NCBI GenBank assembly: GCA_944474755.1
Contig: OX104113.1
Coordinates: 25,424,432-25,488,431 of the forward strand
Direction of reading: 5' to 3'
Origin: Limnoperna fortunei
Lineage: Eukaryota; Mollusca; Bivalvia; Mytilida; Modiolidae
Length of the DNA stretch: 64,000 bases
The notes beneath the pieces are model-generated. The model worked only from the letters and a program-made list of their open reading frames with translations. It searched no databases and was not told the origin of the DNA. Made by a program: the position numbers and the translations under genes. Shown one piece after another: positions 11,046 to 24,245 of the stretch. Positions within the stretch are counted from its first letter, which is position 1, and each line of letters starts with the position of its first letter.

Positions 11046-12500
11046 GTGTAGGGAAAAGTCAAATCCAGGAATAAGAAACACTACCTATGACTATTACAGA
11101 CATTCTAATTCATTTATATCGCCCTTAAACCTTTGATGACTTAATCGTAGTTGTCTTATCAGTAGATTAAAACAAAAGAAAACGCCTTATGAAGTTGCAA
11201 AAACACGTCTTTTATGCTGTTTTTCTATGGCACGTATTTAATATATGAAACTTGTTTACAGTTTTAAAGTATGAAACATAATATGTTTCCTGATCATGTT
11301 CTAAGTGGTTTATGACAAGTGGAAATGTCTCAGAAGTTATTTGAAATTCAGTAATTTTTTCACAAACAACTAATTAGTTTACGGAAATTAGTTGTTGACT
11401 CAATGTGTAACAAAATATTACCCAAATAAAAATAAATTAAAAATATAGCGCGCAAAATTGTTTGATTTTGAATGCTTTTAAGTAAATATGTTTATCTTGC
11501 TAAACATTTATCCACACTGTTTTCGTTTTAAAATTAAGATAAAATAAATCCGTTTGTAATTTGATGGAAACATAAAACCACAAACCAGACATCCTGCTAT
11601 TCATAAATGTTGAAGCTTAAACATATGCTCTAAATAAGGACTAATCCAGTTGTCAAAAACCTAAGTATGTAGTATCATGATAGACATGAAAATTTTTAAA
11701 AATTATTTTGCTAGTAAATATATTTTAAAATGTACAATATATATTGTATTGTCAAGTATATTTTATGAAGAACTTACAAAAAGCTATTAAAATTACCTTA
11801 TAAATCAAAATATCAAGCATTTTAACATCAATACGCATTACCGTCGTTTCGTAATTGAATGTTAGTAGAGCTCATAATCCTAGTAGTATTGATCAGTGTA
11901 CATGAGTTCATTAACCACTTAAGCTGATAAGCTTTACAAAAATATAAATATAATTCTATACAACACATAAAAGGAAGAGAAATTATATATCACAAACACA
12001 AATTGTAACTATGTGTGTATTCGTATCTGATTTCTAATAGATTGAGATTCTTATTATTAAAATACTTTAGTAAATTAAAAACCTTTGCATTTGCTGAGAA
12101 TAAAGAATATCGATTGTTCAGTATATGGCTGATCAGGCAAAGAAAATCTTTGCCTTTATTTTTTAATGAAAATTGACAATGAACCTAACTCCCTGATTAC
12201 GAACAATTAAGAACATGAAAGTACAAGTAAGCTCGTAACCCCTTTAAATATGAATAGTTTTAAAGGAATGATACTGTCTGGAAAAAAGGAACACATGTCA
12301 CAATGTTAAAACGTCTAGTATGGCTAATATCTTATATTGTTTGCACTTCATATCAATCAACCAAGGGTAACGTGAAGGTTGTATTCCATTTAGAGCGTTG
12401 ACCAGCTGTGATTTGTTATTACATGTATTATAAATCTTTATAAGTTTTGGTACTCACCAAAAAAATTTCCCAGTTGATACAATGTATAAAAACTAATAAT
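11046..12500. other. AT-rich DNA, no feature seen
   Basis: No recognisable gene or repeat. Confidence 0.4.
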
Positions 12501-13015
12501 ATAAACAGCAGCCTTTTCTTAAACACCGAAATTTAGAATCACTAAAACCAAATAATACAAAATACCTTATAAATACTTAAGCTCAATCTACAAGTTTGCA
12601 TAATTAGGCATTATTGTAAAATTTCACTTACAAACCATACGACATATTTTATACCCCGTTACCTACTTATCTTTCCTGAAAAGTCAATGCCTTGACATGG
12701 AATGCTTTGCATATTTAGTATTTATTCAATGACTTGTTTGCCTTGTGGTGTAGCTTTTTTTTATTCCAGTTTAAGCAGTGGCTATCAAAATAGTCTAGGT
12801 AAAAGTAAAACTTTTCGAAAGATACTCATTTTAACGAATTTGGTACAACGAAATAAAATTCGCGGATGCCACAATGTGCTGTTAGAGCTAATATTGTAAC
12901 CAGCAGCTTTTTACTCAAACATTGAAACAATTTGCTTTTGCAGATTTCAGCATTCTGTTTCAATGTCTTGTTTACTTTGTAGTGTAGCTTTGTCTGATTT
13001 TCTCTAAATTTATCA
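12500..13015. repeat. diverged duplication
   Basis: TTCAATGACTTGTTTGCCTT-GTGGTGTAGCTTT (about 12726) recurs as TTCAATGTCTTGTTTACTTT-GTAGTGTAGCTTT (about 12958), roughly 233 bases apart. CAGCAGCCTTTTCTTAAACA (about 12507) resembles CAGCAGCTTTTTACTCAAAC (about 12901). The two small ORFs here, one per strand, probably reflect this repeat and not genes. Confidence 0.45.
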
Positions 13016-13623
13016 GGAACAGGCAACTACTGCCCAGCGAGTATTTGTTATGTGGCACATTAAATTGATTCATGTAAATTTCCTGTATTAACATCATCAT
13101 CACATTAAAATATTCTTATAACATTGCAAAGTTCCGACGTTGCAATATACATTGTATAAAAACATCTTTTGTTCTCCATCATTTTCTTAGCTGCATTAAT
13201 ATCATAAAAAATTAATGCCAATAACATTTTCTGTTCATGAAAAATTAAGCGGACAAAAATTAGTAACAACACTATCAATAAATATGTGATTTGCAACAAA
13301 AGTTATATATAAGCTAATGGTCCCCTCTCCATTTCGTAGAAATCATTATTTGTTATATGAACATTAAGTTTGATCACGTAAAACGGATACAACTTTCATT
13401 AGAAAGTAAGATTGACCGCATTATGTCTGAAGAAAATTACACCTGCAGTCTCCAATTAGAATTGGCGATCTATACAATTATATTTTTTCGGCTTGAAATG
13501 ACTTAACTAAACAGAATCTTTCTTATCAGCAGTAGCTGTATTCTTATTAAGTCTCTACCTGTGCTGTTTTTTTTTTCATTAACTACTATAATATTCACTT
13601 AGAACAAAGTAAAACTGTCGCCG

Positions 13624-14187
13624 GAGATATATTTTGCTAAACCAGTCCAATACGGAATTTAGTATTCCAATATCGGTATTGCCTGATTTGACCTGTATTG
13701 GCCTGATTCGAACATGTATTTTTACAGTTTAAAAATAAAAATGTCATTACGGGATTTCTGTATTTGGCTAGTTACTGGTCCTTGGCCAATACAGCACGCC
13801 TGGGACAAATAACAACAACATAATAAAACTGTAATATTATTTCGTACTGAAAGTTTGCTAAATTCTTATCGTAAGAAAACTGAAATCCAAGCAGAGATAT
13901 ATTTTGCTAAACCAGTCCAATACGGAATTTAGTATTCCAATATCGGTATTGCCTGATTTGACCTGTATTGGCCTGATTCGAACATTTATTTGTACAGTTA
14001 AATAATAAAAATGTCATTACGTGATTTCTGTATTTGGCTAGTTACTGGTCCTTGGCCAATACAGAAAGCCTTGGACAAATAACTATGCCAATACAGAAAA
14101 AAATCACGCAACAACATAATAAAACTGTAATATTGTTTCGTACTGAAAGTTTGCTAAATTCTTATCGTAAGAAAACTTAAATCCAAG
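13624..14187. repeat. tandem duplication, ~270-bp unit, two copies
   Basis: Copy 1 (13624-13891) and copy 2 (13894-14187) both start GAGATATATTTTGCTAAACC and end CTTATCGTAAGAAAACT.AAATCCAAG. They are nearly identical over the first 120 bases. Copy 2 carries about 26 extra bases (TATGCCAATACAG followed by AAAAAAATCACG) that echo the unit's own GGCCAATACAG phrase. Confidence 0.85.
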
Positions 14188-15927
14188 AATTGAGATTTTA
14201 AATATAACCTAAGATGAACTAACCTAGCCAATTATAATTCACGATAAAATGCGTGTCTGACGTAGTAAATTTGATCTTACCATCGTTATCAACATTTATT
14301 TCAAGGTTATGACTTTAGATAGCTGACTGTATTGTTTCAAGATACGGCCTCCACGGATTCCTAAAAAATAGCTGCTGCAATATATATTTATATTTTAAAT
14401 TACAAAATGGGAAGTTATGAATATTCATGGATTTATTATTTAGTTTTTTTTCAAAATTCAATATAATTCCAATAATTATCTTTGAATTTTCGATTTGCAT
14501 CAAATATTTCAGGTAACGACCTTTCTTATGCTTAAGTAATATTTCACGTAATGTTTGAATAGGATTTTAAACGATATTAATGTTAAACTATTAAGGCACC
14601 TGTTTGGTCTCTTTTTATGCACACATTTTGTGGAAGGTAGAACAGTAAAACACCATTTAGCATCATTATAACTGAACGTTAATATTGATTAAATTTATTC
14701 GATTACCAATCAAAAGCTTACAGATACAAGTGCTCTGCTCACAACTCAAACATATTCGGTTTTTAATTATTGTTTAGTCACAGTAAGAGCAAAAAGCACC
14801 AGTCAGTACAGTTCGTTTAATCAAGAATAATTAGTGGCGCTTAAACCACAATTATAGGAAGGTAAAACAATTAATATGTTAAAAGACTATTATCTTAAAA
14901 ATTTTAAAAAATAATATCAAGTCTGATAAGCCATCCATACATGGGAATTAAAAATACTTAGAAATAAATTCTAAATTTCATGACAGTAAATTATTTAAAA
15001 TATAAATATATCATTAATATGGCACATTAGTTCTGCAATATGACAAATGATCATGTTACACCTATATGGACAAACGTTCACGAACTTCGACCTATTAGTT
15101 GCAATCATTAAATAAAATAAAATAACGATTCTAAAATTTAAGCCTGACTCATTAGTGGCAACCAAACTAACATATAGTTGAGATGTCCAGGAACTTTTAT
15201 GACAACAATTTAAAAAGAAGTTCGGGTTGAGCCATCTTCATCTTGGAAACAGTAAACTAAATTTGAATTAATTTTATGTAAGTGTTACTAATATGCTGAT
15301 GATACACGCGGAGTGAAACAATCCGCCAATAGAGAAATAGACCCGGCTTGAGATGTGAATATATCCAATACGAAAAGTGGTTTAGTAAAATAATACGACA
15401 ATGTTCTATGCGCACATGGTTTTCGTTAAGTTACGGGGGGTAAAAAATCAATTATAGACGCTAAAATTCTTGTTTAATTATTTTTTGAAGTGGGAAGTGA
15501 TCACATAATAGTCCAGCTAGTTGTACTAGCTCTGGCCTCTTGAAAGTCGTTCGATTAATTGGTTTTACGTCAAGAGAGCAATCGATAAGTATAAGTAATT
15601 AAAGTATAAATTATGTGAATATCATATCAATTTTTTTTTACAAAGGTTAGCTCCCGTTAAAAGAGAAAAAAAAACCTGGCACATTCGTAAAATTTCCCAT
15701 TTCAGATTCTTGCTTAGATTTATTTCATAAAATTGTCAAATATGACAAGTAACTAAAATCTATGGCAAAAGTAATGCTTTCAGTTTTCATATAGTTAATT
15801 TTGACTTCCGCGACAATATTACATGCTCAATAATACTGGGAAATTTTGCTGTCACGCAACTTAATGTAATGGGACAAGGTTGCGTTCAAAGAATACAAAA
15901 ATTTACTCAAAAGAATTTTTATGAGAA
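14188..15927. other. AT-rich DNA, no feature seen
   Basis: No gene or repeat recognised. Small ORFs are AT-driven. Confidence 0.4.
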
Positions 15928-16530
15928 TTTTTTTCTTTATTATATAAGAACAAGGCATGAATCTTATCCAAGTTCTAAAAATAGCTCACGTTTTATTTAC
16001 TGGAATCCCCACGTTTTATTTAAAAAACACACTGTTCCAAGTGTCCAGTCAGGAATGAGCTATGTCCGTTAAATATTCTTTTTATAACTACCACTTAACT
16101 TCACTATGTGACATCGTATTTCATTAAAATTTTGTGTTTTCTTCTATCCAAGCGAACAACAATTTTTATCAGGACGGAAGTCACTTAAAACATTAAGGGG
16201 CAGATAATTTTGCAAAGTAAATTTACATTCACTGTTAAAATTTGAGCATCTTACCATGCGATTATACTCTTGTTTCAATATGTGAAATCCTGTTTACATT
16301 CTGACATCGATTACCCATACGTTATATTTGTTTCATAATAAAGACTTTTTTCTCTTTTGTTTTAAAGTTCGCGCCAAATTAATCGCATACGGTACTCACT
16401 AAGACTTTACATGTAAAGCAGTCTTATCGGGAACCCTCTAAGTACGGGAAATTACCTCCCCTCAAATGTTTGAAGAGACTTCCGTCCTGTTCATGATTCA
16501 TGCCTTGTTCTTATATAATAAAGAAAAAAA
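15928..16530. mobile_element. ~600-bp element with perfect 35-bp terminal inverted repeats
   Basis: The left arm 15928-15962 (ATATAAGAACAAGGCATGAA within it) is the exact reverse complement of 16496-16530. An inner pair also matches imperfectly: CAGGACGGAAGTCACTTAAA (about 16173) against the complement of 16439-16489. Both sides carry CTCCCCTC/AAGGGGC-type segments. The internal ORF (15869-16072) overlaps the left arm and is not convincing. Probably a non-autonomous DNA transposon. Confidence 0.65.
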
Positions 16531-18320
16531 TATTATTTTTCTGAGATCAATATTTCACAATGAGACATGTCAGACTAGTTACCAAACGAGTGAATACACA
16601 CTGTAAACTCATTTATTTGCTTTTTATTCCATAAAAAAAATTATCCCGACCCCAAGTGCCTGTGATCCATTGCGCATTTGTTTTTACTTGTAATTTCAAC
16701 AATAATGTCGCCCTTTAACACCAGAAGTGGAGAACAAAATTTTTCAAAATAATTCATGGCTTATCAGTTATGGTCAATCATTTATACAATGGAAACATAT
16801 AAAGTGTTAATAGATGTTTATTTCACCGATTTCATAAAACAGCCACCTGGCGTTTGGTTAATCTTTATTTGTCTGGAGGCTGAATGTAAAATTATCATTT
16901 ACGACCGTTAATTTTAATAAGCATTGTAACTAACCACATGATATTAACAAAAAGGACACAACTTATGTCAAAAGTCAGGAAACATAAACATGTTTTTTTA
17001 ATTCTTATGGCTTTTGCAAAATGAGTTTAATATATGGCACATCCACCTTCTGTTAATTTAGAAATACGATTCGTTACTGGAGTGAAAATCGATCTACAAT
17101 GTCAAACAAGAAGACGCGTTCATTTTAAGAAAAACATGTTTACAAAAATCTGTTTAGACCATTGATAATGGATCACCATTACAGATCGAGTAACAAAGCA
17201 TCGGATCGTAAAAAAAAACATAGTTTTGTTTTTTAAAATAATGATGAACAGTGAGTTACCCAAATAACAGGTTAATTATTCATGGTACTATTTCTATTCT
17301 TTACTTAAAAGAATGTGTCAACAACTAACTATTCTGCTTCTCTAATGTGTCGATTGCATTAACTATCACTTGTAAATTCATTTCCGAGTGGAAATTTCCA
17401 TCCTTGTAGATATTGTCTTGTTTAATAGTCAATACCAATGGCAACTTTATAATTCTGTGTGCTGAAAGTATTTCCATTTTCCGATCAAATATTAAGCAAG
17501 ACATAGCACATGCTTAAATAGTGATCTGTAGAGTAGGTGTTATATTTGTTCGAATTTACATTTTCCTCTTTGAATCTGTTTTGTTTATAATTTACAATTA
17601 GGCTCATTCCCGGTTTCGTTTTATAGATAAGCCACACATTTGAGATGGTCACCGTGAAAGACTCAACTAATGTTTGGCCATATTTTACGTCAAAAACTTT
17701 TGGCAGAGAGTTTAGTGTTGTCTACCCATAAAAGTGTTGTACCAAAGACTATGTATTCTGAACATGAAAACTCAACATTTGTGTTATTCAATTATGATGG
17801 TATGTTTCTGTATTGAACCTAGGTATGTTCATAGTGAATTTCTTAACTGACCCTCATGCAGATGCCTATTCAGCATACATCTTAGGTGACTTCTAGATTC
17901 TTGATTCCAAGACACTAAACCTTTTGCGTGGAAACACAGACCTTGTCTTATAAAAGAAAATTAAAATTTGTAAAAAATGGTTTCAAATATATTCAAAGGT
18001 CAAAGAGATTCCTTTAATGTTTGGAAAATCATTATCAACTCGATTAACATCCTGAAAGTATCTACATTCTTCTAGGTGTATTTGTTTAGCTATATATAAA
18101 CACGGCTTACAATTTTATTATTGAATAACATTGTGTTGTGGAACCTAGTTATCATTATGCTCTACATGTCCAATTCGTTTTAGTCTTACCAGATAAAATA
18201 TGAATAGTTGCTTATTAATTAAAAAAGTCGCTATTATGATGAATTTCTCAGATACCCGTTTCAGGCGCCAGTTTTAATGCATAGAACTTATTCCTTATAT
18301 AATTAAAAAGTTGTTTTCAT
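16531..18320. other. AT-rich DNA, no feature seen
   Basis: No gene or repeat recognised in this interval. Confidence 0.4.
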
Positions 18321-18344
18321 TTGACTGTTTTGAGTGCCTTCAGA

Positions 18345-18413
18345 TGGAGAACATCCCGAAATTAGCCTAAAACAGCACAATCTCCCGAGTCAAGTCCAAT
18401 GAAAAGTACCCTG
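18345..18413 (+). other. exon-like segment with good splice sites (weak)
   Basis: The segment lies between an acceptor-like TTTTGAGTGCCTTCAG and a strong donor CCCTG|GTAAGT. All three frames are interrupted or short, so if real it is a 5' exon whose coding part would be the final ATG AAA AGT ACC CTG, ending in phase 0. Support is the splice consensus alone. Confidence 0.2.
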
Positions 18414-18749
18414 GTAAGTATCTAACAATAGATATTTATAATGCTGTTGTCTGAATTAACATTGTCATGTATATCATTTTTTCATATTCAATTCATATAA
18501 TATTCATATAATAAAACATTTATCGACTTTAACATAGGTTTACATAAATTTTTATTAAACCTCATACAAATATATTTCTCTCGTCTAACGGCTCTGTAAA
18601 TAAAATTTTCTTCTGGTTGAACAAATAGATGTCAACCTATCAGTAATTTTATATTGTCTATCAGTTATTTCAATATCGCAGATTTGTCCATACAAAACAT
18701 TTTACCTTTTTAATCGCAATGGTCACGTGAACTACTCTCTTCCCTTAAC

Positions 18750-18821
18750 ATGCGTCGTAACACTGAAACCAGTGATCAGTTGGAACCCATGCAAATAACC
18801 ATGACTACGAACCCAACTACG
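18750..18821 (+). other. first-exon-like segment: ATG, 24 codons, donor (weak)
   Basis: The ATG at 18750 opens 24 codons (start MRRNTETSDQLEP) that end at the donor ACG|GTTAGT in phase 0. The peptide is hydrophilic and lacks a signal peptide. No downstream exon could be identified. It could be an alternative first exon to the 18345 segment, which ends in the same phase. Confidence 0.22.
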
Positions 18822-19968
18822 GTTAGTATTTATATATCATAGAAATAAAGGAAACCTTCACTGTTAATACAACCCCATTCTCCTAATTTTACTTAAATTG
18901 AGGGACAGTTACAACGCCATGAGTATTCAGAATACTATACGTGTTTTGCTGATACAAATTGTGTTTAACTGAATTCAGCCGAAAAAAATGGCTTACATTG
19001 CCTGGATACTTCTAGATTCTTGTCATTATCGTAGTTTCAGATAATAACTAAAACTTCTGGTTAGTTAAATGATATCTATTTTAAATGAGATGGTTGACTA
19101 CAACTTTAAATCATAAGTAGCCTATGTAATGATCTTATACCTGTGGACATGATTCTGATTTTAAATCATATTCAGCATTTGTATGCTGACATTTGTAGAC
19201 AATATTAATTACCCAACCGTTCAGTCAAATGATGTGATGCGCTCTACACCTTAAAGACCACTTTTTGAACATGTTTGTTACGCGTTTTGGGCGCTGTGTT
19301 GTGTTTAGTATAGTGTAGTTTATTTGAAGAAGGACCTACAATATGTTTGTTAAATTCAACGTTTCATAGCATAGCAAATTAAGTAAACCTTAGAGTTTTA
19401 ACAGAATAGTTTCACAAACTTAAACTTAAATTGATAAATATCAAACGTTATTTACATGCTGGGTCGTTGTTTTTGCAAAATCATCATATAAGAGCACATC
19501 TGGGATTTATTTGCTCATCATTAATTTTTAAGAAGTCATTACACTGTTAATTATTTACATGCCCTAATAATTATCAAGGTCATTAAAAGGCAGTGATGTG
19601 TGTGTTATCAATTATAAATCAAACAATGAATTTTGTGAACGACTGTAACAAGCATGAAAATATGTTTTCCTTTGATTTATTGTATTCTTACGTTTTTTAT
19701 GCGTGATAGGGTAAATAATTGCCAGTTTACACAACACATGTTTAATACATAATTTGTCGAACTAAGCCCTTATGGACATTTGCTTAAATTTGACAAATTA
19801 AGTAATATGGTATACAATATTTAAAGTATCTTTTCTTAACACTATAGTTTAAGAAAACACCTGGAATAAACCTATGGCGGTCATTTAAATCGTTCTTCTG
19901 GTAATTCCACACAAAACCTACATGACATCCTGGCTAACCATAAGTCCTTCATGGCAACTTGGAATATT
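18822..19968. other. AT-rich DNA, no feature seen
   Basis: No gene or repeat recognised. Confidence 0.4.
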
Positions 19969-20280
19969 CTACTAGTCCATTGTGCCATCAAACCAAACTT
20001 TTGATGTGTGTTAGGTTTCTACTAGTCCACTGTGTCATCAAACGAAACTTTTGATGTGTGTTAGGTTTCTACTAGTACACTGTGCCATCAACCTTATGAT
20101 TTGTGTTAGGTTTCTACTAGTCCACTGTGTCATCAAACCAGACTTCTGATGTGTGTTAGGTTTCTGCTAGTCCACTGTGTCATCAAACCAGACTTCTGAT
20201 GTGTGTTAGGTTTCTACTAGTCCATTGTGCCATCAAGCCAGACTTCTGATGTGTTTTAGGTTTCTACTATTCCACTCATT
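19969..20280 (+). repeat. minisatellite, 50-bp unit, six copies plus a partial
   Basis: Units begin CTACTAGTCCACTGTGTCAT at 19969, 20019, 20069, 20114, 20164 and 20214, with a partial from 20264. The third unit is 45 bases long. Each contains a small dyad (ATCAAA...TTTTGAT or TCTGAT) and ends GTGTGTTAGGTTT. Confidence 0.9.
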
Positions 20281-20589
20281 ACGACAAGTAGTCTAATGGT
20301 TCACCATACTGTTATTGGATTCCGAAAATTAAATAGAAAACCTTGCAAGGACAGATACATAACTGGCTCATCTACGTGCTTTACCAAAAAGTTGTCAAAA
20401 CGGCTGACAAAGATATTGTCTGCAGTGAAAGAATGGCAGCGAAAAATAACCTGAAACACTTTGTACATTAAGTAATATCAATTGTACATGTATCTGGATT
20501 CTTAAAAAATTCAAAAGAACTTTGACAATTTAAATCAAGATCGACATCTAAAATTTAATCTGGAAGAACATTTTTTCAACTCTTCATAC

Positions 20590-21640
20590 CAACTTGCCTC
20601 ACAAGAAAGTAAAAATCCGTCCGTCATAAAGGAATCATACATAAAGCCTTCGTTTCCACATGCCTACAAACATGAAGTTTTAGGTTACATCAATACGTTT
20701 TTTTTTCAACTAAAGAACTAAAAGGTTAATTATGAATGAGGGATTTAAAGTATGCTAGACAACATATTTGTTTCTTTTGAGGATATGTTTTAGCAGGCAA
20801 TCGGAATTCCAACGGATACAAACTGTGCCCTATACCTTGTATATTTGTTCCTGTATTCTTATAAAACTGAATTTCGTCAACGTTTTATTGAAGACAATAA
20901 TAAAGCAGAAGCCAGGTCATTTAATTTATATACAGATATATTGATGATGTCCTTTAAATTAAGAACCTTAAATTTTCTATGTGGCTTTGTTAATATTTCT
21001 TTGAGAACTGGAAATTAAAAAAACCACTAAAACGGCTGCATGGGCATCATTTGAAGACTTGTACCTCGAATATGACGATTTTAATTCAGGATTATAAATT
21101 TAAGTTTCTATCAGTATTTCAGAATCTTCTGCATACGGTGTCTATATTTCTCAATTGATCAGGTATACAAGAGCTAGCAGCTAGTATAGTGATTTTTGTA
21201 AACGTCACCAACTCCTTCGGGATGAACTTCTAAACCAAGGTTACAAAAGTCCGCGCCTTTAAAGTTTTACCAAAGATACCATTTTCTTGTCGAATGTCGA
21301 AAAATATTTGTTTGAAAATATGATTGCAAATAGTTTTATAATTTTGAATTCTGAAAACAGTGATTTTGCTGCGATGATTATTGGGTACATCTATTACTGA
21401 CTAGTGGTATATGATACCCATCCATTTTCATCCATTTTCATCAACAAACCAACTCATATACTACAGCAATCGAAGCGGTAGGTAAGGCGTGCAATAAAAC
21501 GTGGTTAAACCCACTATTTTGTTTGAAATCCCTGTACAGTCAGGCCCATTGCTGTATCGATTACAGTTTTGCCCCTGACTGCCTTCAACTTTTTATTGTG
21601 CTTCCTTTTCAAACTGTCCGTCAGGTAAGTAATTAGGAGA
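20590..21640 (+). pseudogene. reverse-transcriptase pseudogene (YIDD family), longest copy
   Basis: Remnant of the RT of a retroelement family repeated through this window. In broken frames one reads LDNIFVSFEDMF, a stop, then QAIGIPTDTNCA (motif B region, about 20795-20830), LFLYSYKTEF, and the catalytic YIDD at 20937-20948. A stop follows three codons later. Downstream come LEIKKTTKTAAWASFEDLYL (about 21010) and SSAYGVYISQLIRYTRASS (about 21126-21185), then CKRHQLLRDELLNQGYK. The block order matches an RT common in mollusc genomes (recollection). It could be Penelope-like or another non-LTR type, and I cannot resolve which. Multiple stops and frameshifts make it inactive. The tail from about 21470 is type A. 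Confidence 0.8.
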
Positions 21641-21742
21641 AATGAACTCATAAATCTAACACATGTAAGATAAAATGATTTTGAAGAAAACAATGTACCA
21701 ATGTCTACAATTAGTTGTAAAGGTTTTGTTTGTTATTTTGAA

Positions 21743-21842
21743 TTGAGTTTAACGTCACTTTCAGCAATTTTTCAGCTTTATCATGGCGTCCAGTTGTTGA
21801 GAGAGGAAGCCGGAGTACCCCGAGAAAACCCCCGACCCTCGG
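21743..21842 (-). mobile_element. SINE fragment (3' part)
   Basis: Carries the family tail GTTTAACGTCACTTTCAGCA, ATCATGGCGTCCAG and the CCGAGAAAACCCCCGACC block, then breaks off before the tRNA-like head. Confidence 0.75.
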
Positions 21843-23734
21843 TAGGAAATAGTTATAAAGGTAAATAAGTCATTATACTTAATCTACATTAGAGAATGAG
21901 ATTTTTGTCTTATTTGATGGTTTCATCGCTGCTTCAAATTGCAGAGTTTTATTGAAGTTATCACAAACGATGGATAAGAACACACAGGTGTTTATCACAT
22001 AGCAATATATATTCGACGCAAAAACATTGTTCGACAGATGTAAATTATTGTCCATTTATACATACCAGACGGCAAAAAGAAGTCCTTATAGGGCTTGTTA
22101 ACACCTCAAGAAGATACATTCCTGGTTTCTCGCTAGGCGTTCCTACAGTTTTCTGAATTCTACATTCTTCTGCGGTGCAGAATGATACTACAGTAGTCAA
22201 GTTTTAATAGATGCGAAGTATCCTTTGACAGTTGTCTAAAAACCCATAGGAAAAAAATTCATATGTAACATTATAAGTGTTTGAAAAAAAAACATGTTAC
22301 ATTTTAACTGAATAAGTAATTATCACATTTGCAAACGCATGCATGAAGTAATTAATGTCTGAAATGCAGTAATAGTTTTACGTATTATACACCAGTACAA
22401 CACTATTGCTTATCAGCAAGTTTACTGTTGGCCAAAACTACGAAACCAATGTTTCCTATATATTGCCCTGTCTGTATAAACTATGTTTATATGGATCGGC
22501 GTAACTTGGTAAACAGAGTTAAACTTTAAGAGTGTTTAGAAAGGAAATATAAAAACACAATGTGGAGATTCACTACATTGCATGTTGATGTTCATATACA
22601 ACAATATCAAATGTGTAGTTTAATATAAGATAGTAGAAACCTCAACAGACTTCGTGTAAAATGGTAACATTTTAACCCATCTGCACTCAGATTTGAAATG
22701 TACGTCATGTAAACCTCCACATATTTTGTGGTGTCAAATGCTATCAGTAATTTTAAAAGTCCATCGTGTAAACATCTAAGCACAATATGAATTAATTTTG
22801 TGAAATATGTTTTATAGGTTTTTTTGTGCGTCTTTCTGTATTATATCTAACGTAAATACATGACAACACAGTTGATTCATTGCTTCTTCCAGCCGAGTCC
22901 TCAACAAACAGTTAAACAATTGTGTTCATGTAGTGTTTCTAAACATCAAAAATTACTTTATTATTATTACTTTATATAATAATCTAGAAACCTATACATA
23001 ATTCGTTTTAAGCATTCTTTATTCCAACATCTCGGCTCATCTGCACTTACACTTTTTTCCATGGCTGTTGTTATTTAGTTCATACAGTTGGGGATAGTAT
23101 CTATTGTAAGTCTTATCCACTACACCCACTAATTATAAATTCATTTAAAAAATCAAAGTATGAAAAGACATAATGTTTTGTAGTTTATTTTAGAAATTAT
23201 GACACAATAATAATTTAATTTCTGTTTTATTGTTTGTTTATGTATCGCAAATATTGCTTGATAGCTTTATGAGTAAAATAACCCCTGCAATAGAAACGGA
23301 GAATTTAACGCTCAGCAAGCGCGAGATTGACAAACTGAAGTTTACAGTTGTTTTTTTTATTTGGTGATATAATCAGTAATTTAGTCCTTGTAGACTCTAT
23401 CTGAAAAAGTATTTAACCATTAGATGATAATTATAAGTGTTTTTCTTATGTTGAAATGTGTTGCAGTTATCTTAGTTTTCATTTTTAATGTTTCATCCCC
23501 AAAAACGTGTACTTGTGAGAGAACAATTATTCCGAGAAATAAATATGCCGACTAGTTTCTGGCATTGATTTGGAAACACACTAGGCATGTGGTGGATGTT
23601 ATGCGGTACGATGTTTCATTGTTGTACTTGAAATATAATATTTGTTACCATCATTATATAGTTGGCTAGAAACGAAAATACTTCAGAATGCTTTCGGATA
23701 ATAATATTAGTACCTACCAACATATTCACTTCAT
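21843..23734. other. AT-rich DNA, no feature seen
   Basis: No gene or repeat recognised. Small ORFs are absent or AT-driven. Confidence 0.4.
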
Positions 23735-23945
23735 CCCAGGTTGGACAAAAGCCACAACGAGTTGTCTTCACTCTATTCTGTCCTTGCTAAGTGCTGTTTC
23801 TGTCCCTGTGTCGTTGTCAGCTCAGTGGAAAATGTTCTTCTCCTGGTCTGTTTAGGTCTGCCTCGCTTCTGGAACCATTTGGAGTCCAGACAGCGATATC
23901 TTTCTTATGTGTTCTGGTGGTTGTCTAAAAACATGTCCTGAATCT
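23735..23945 (-). pseudogene. LINE ORF2 C-terminal fragment
   Basis: On the minus strand, three frames together give the end of a non-LTR reverse transcriptase protein: GHVFRQPPEHIRK, then KRGRPKQTRRRTF (the typical basic RGRPKxTWRR region), then LARTE or LSKDRIE followed by RQLVVAFVQPG. The family's Trp in TWRR is Arg here, and stops and frameshifts interrupt it. It matches the C-terminus usual in LINEs with an AP-type endonuclease. The 66-codon plus-strand ORF over it is a shadow. Only this end of the element is visible. Confidence 0.7.
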
Positions 23946-24104
23946 ACCTTTTATAATGTAAGTGAATGAAGCGGAAATATAGGCTCGCTGGATTTCAAGA
24001 ACCAGTCGTTCTATCAGAAAAATATTCGTTAACTGACTAGTTTTACATCCATTTATATACCATCATAAATATAAAAAAAACACTAGCAGAACATTTGAAA
24101 TATA

Positions 24105-24245
24105 AACTTAACAAAAAAATAACAAAGAAAATCGACCGAACAACAAGAGTCAAAAGTCAAGTTACAGTTTCAAATCCGGATACAGACAAACGCAACTCAA
24201 AAACCAAAAAACACAAACTTGTGTAATTAAAAAACTTCGGGATAC
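24105..24245 (-). repeat. solo type B retroelement tail, partial
   Basis: The plus strand reads AAATCGACCGAACAACAAGAG, then AAATCCGGATACAGACAAAC. Its complement matches the T/G-rich part of the type B tail seen at 47.4 and 55.1 kb (CATCCGGATTT, TGTTGTTCGGTTGG). Confidence 0.5.
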
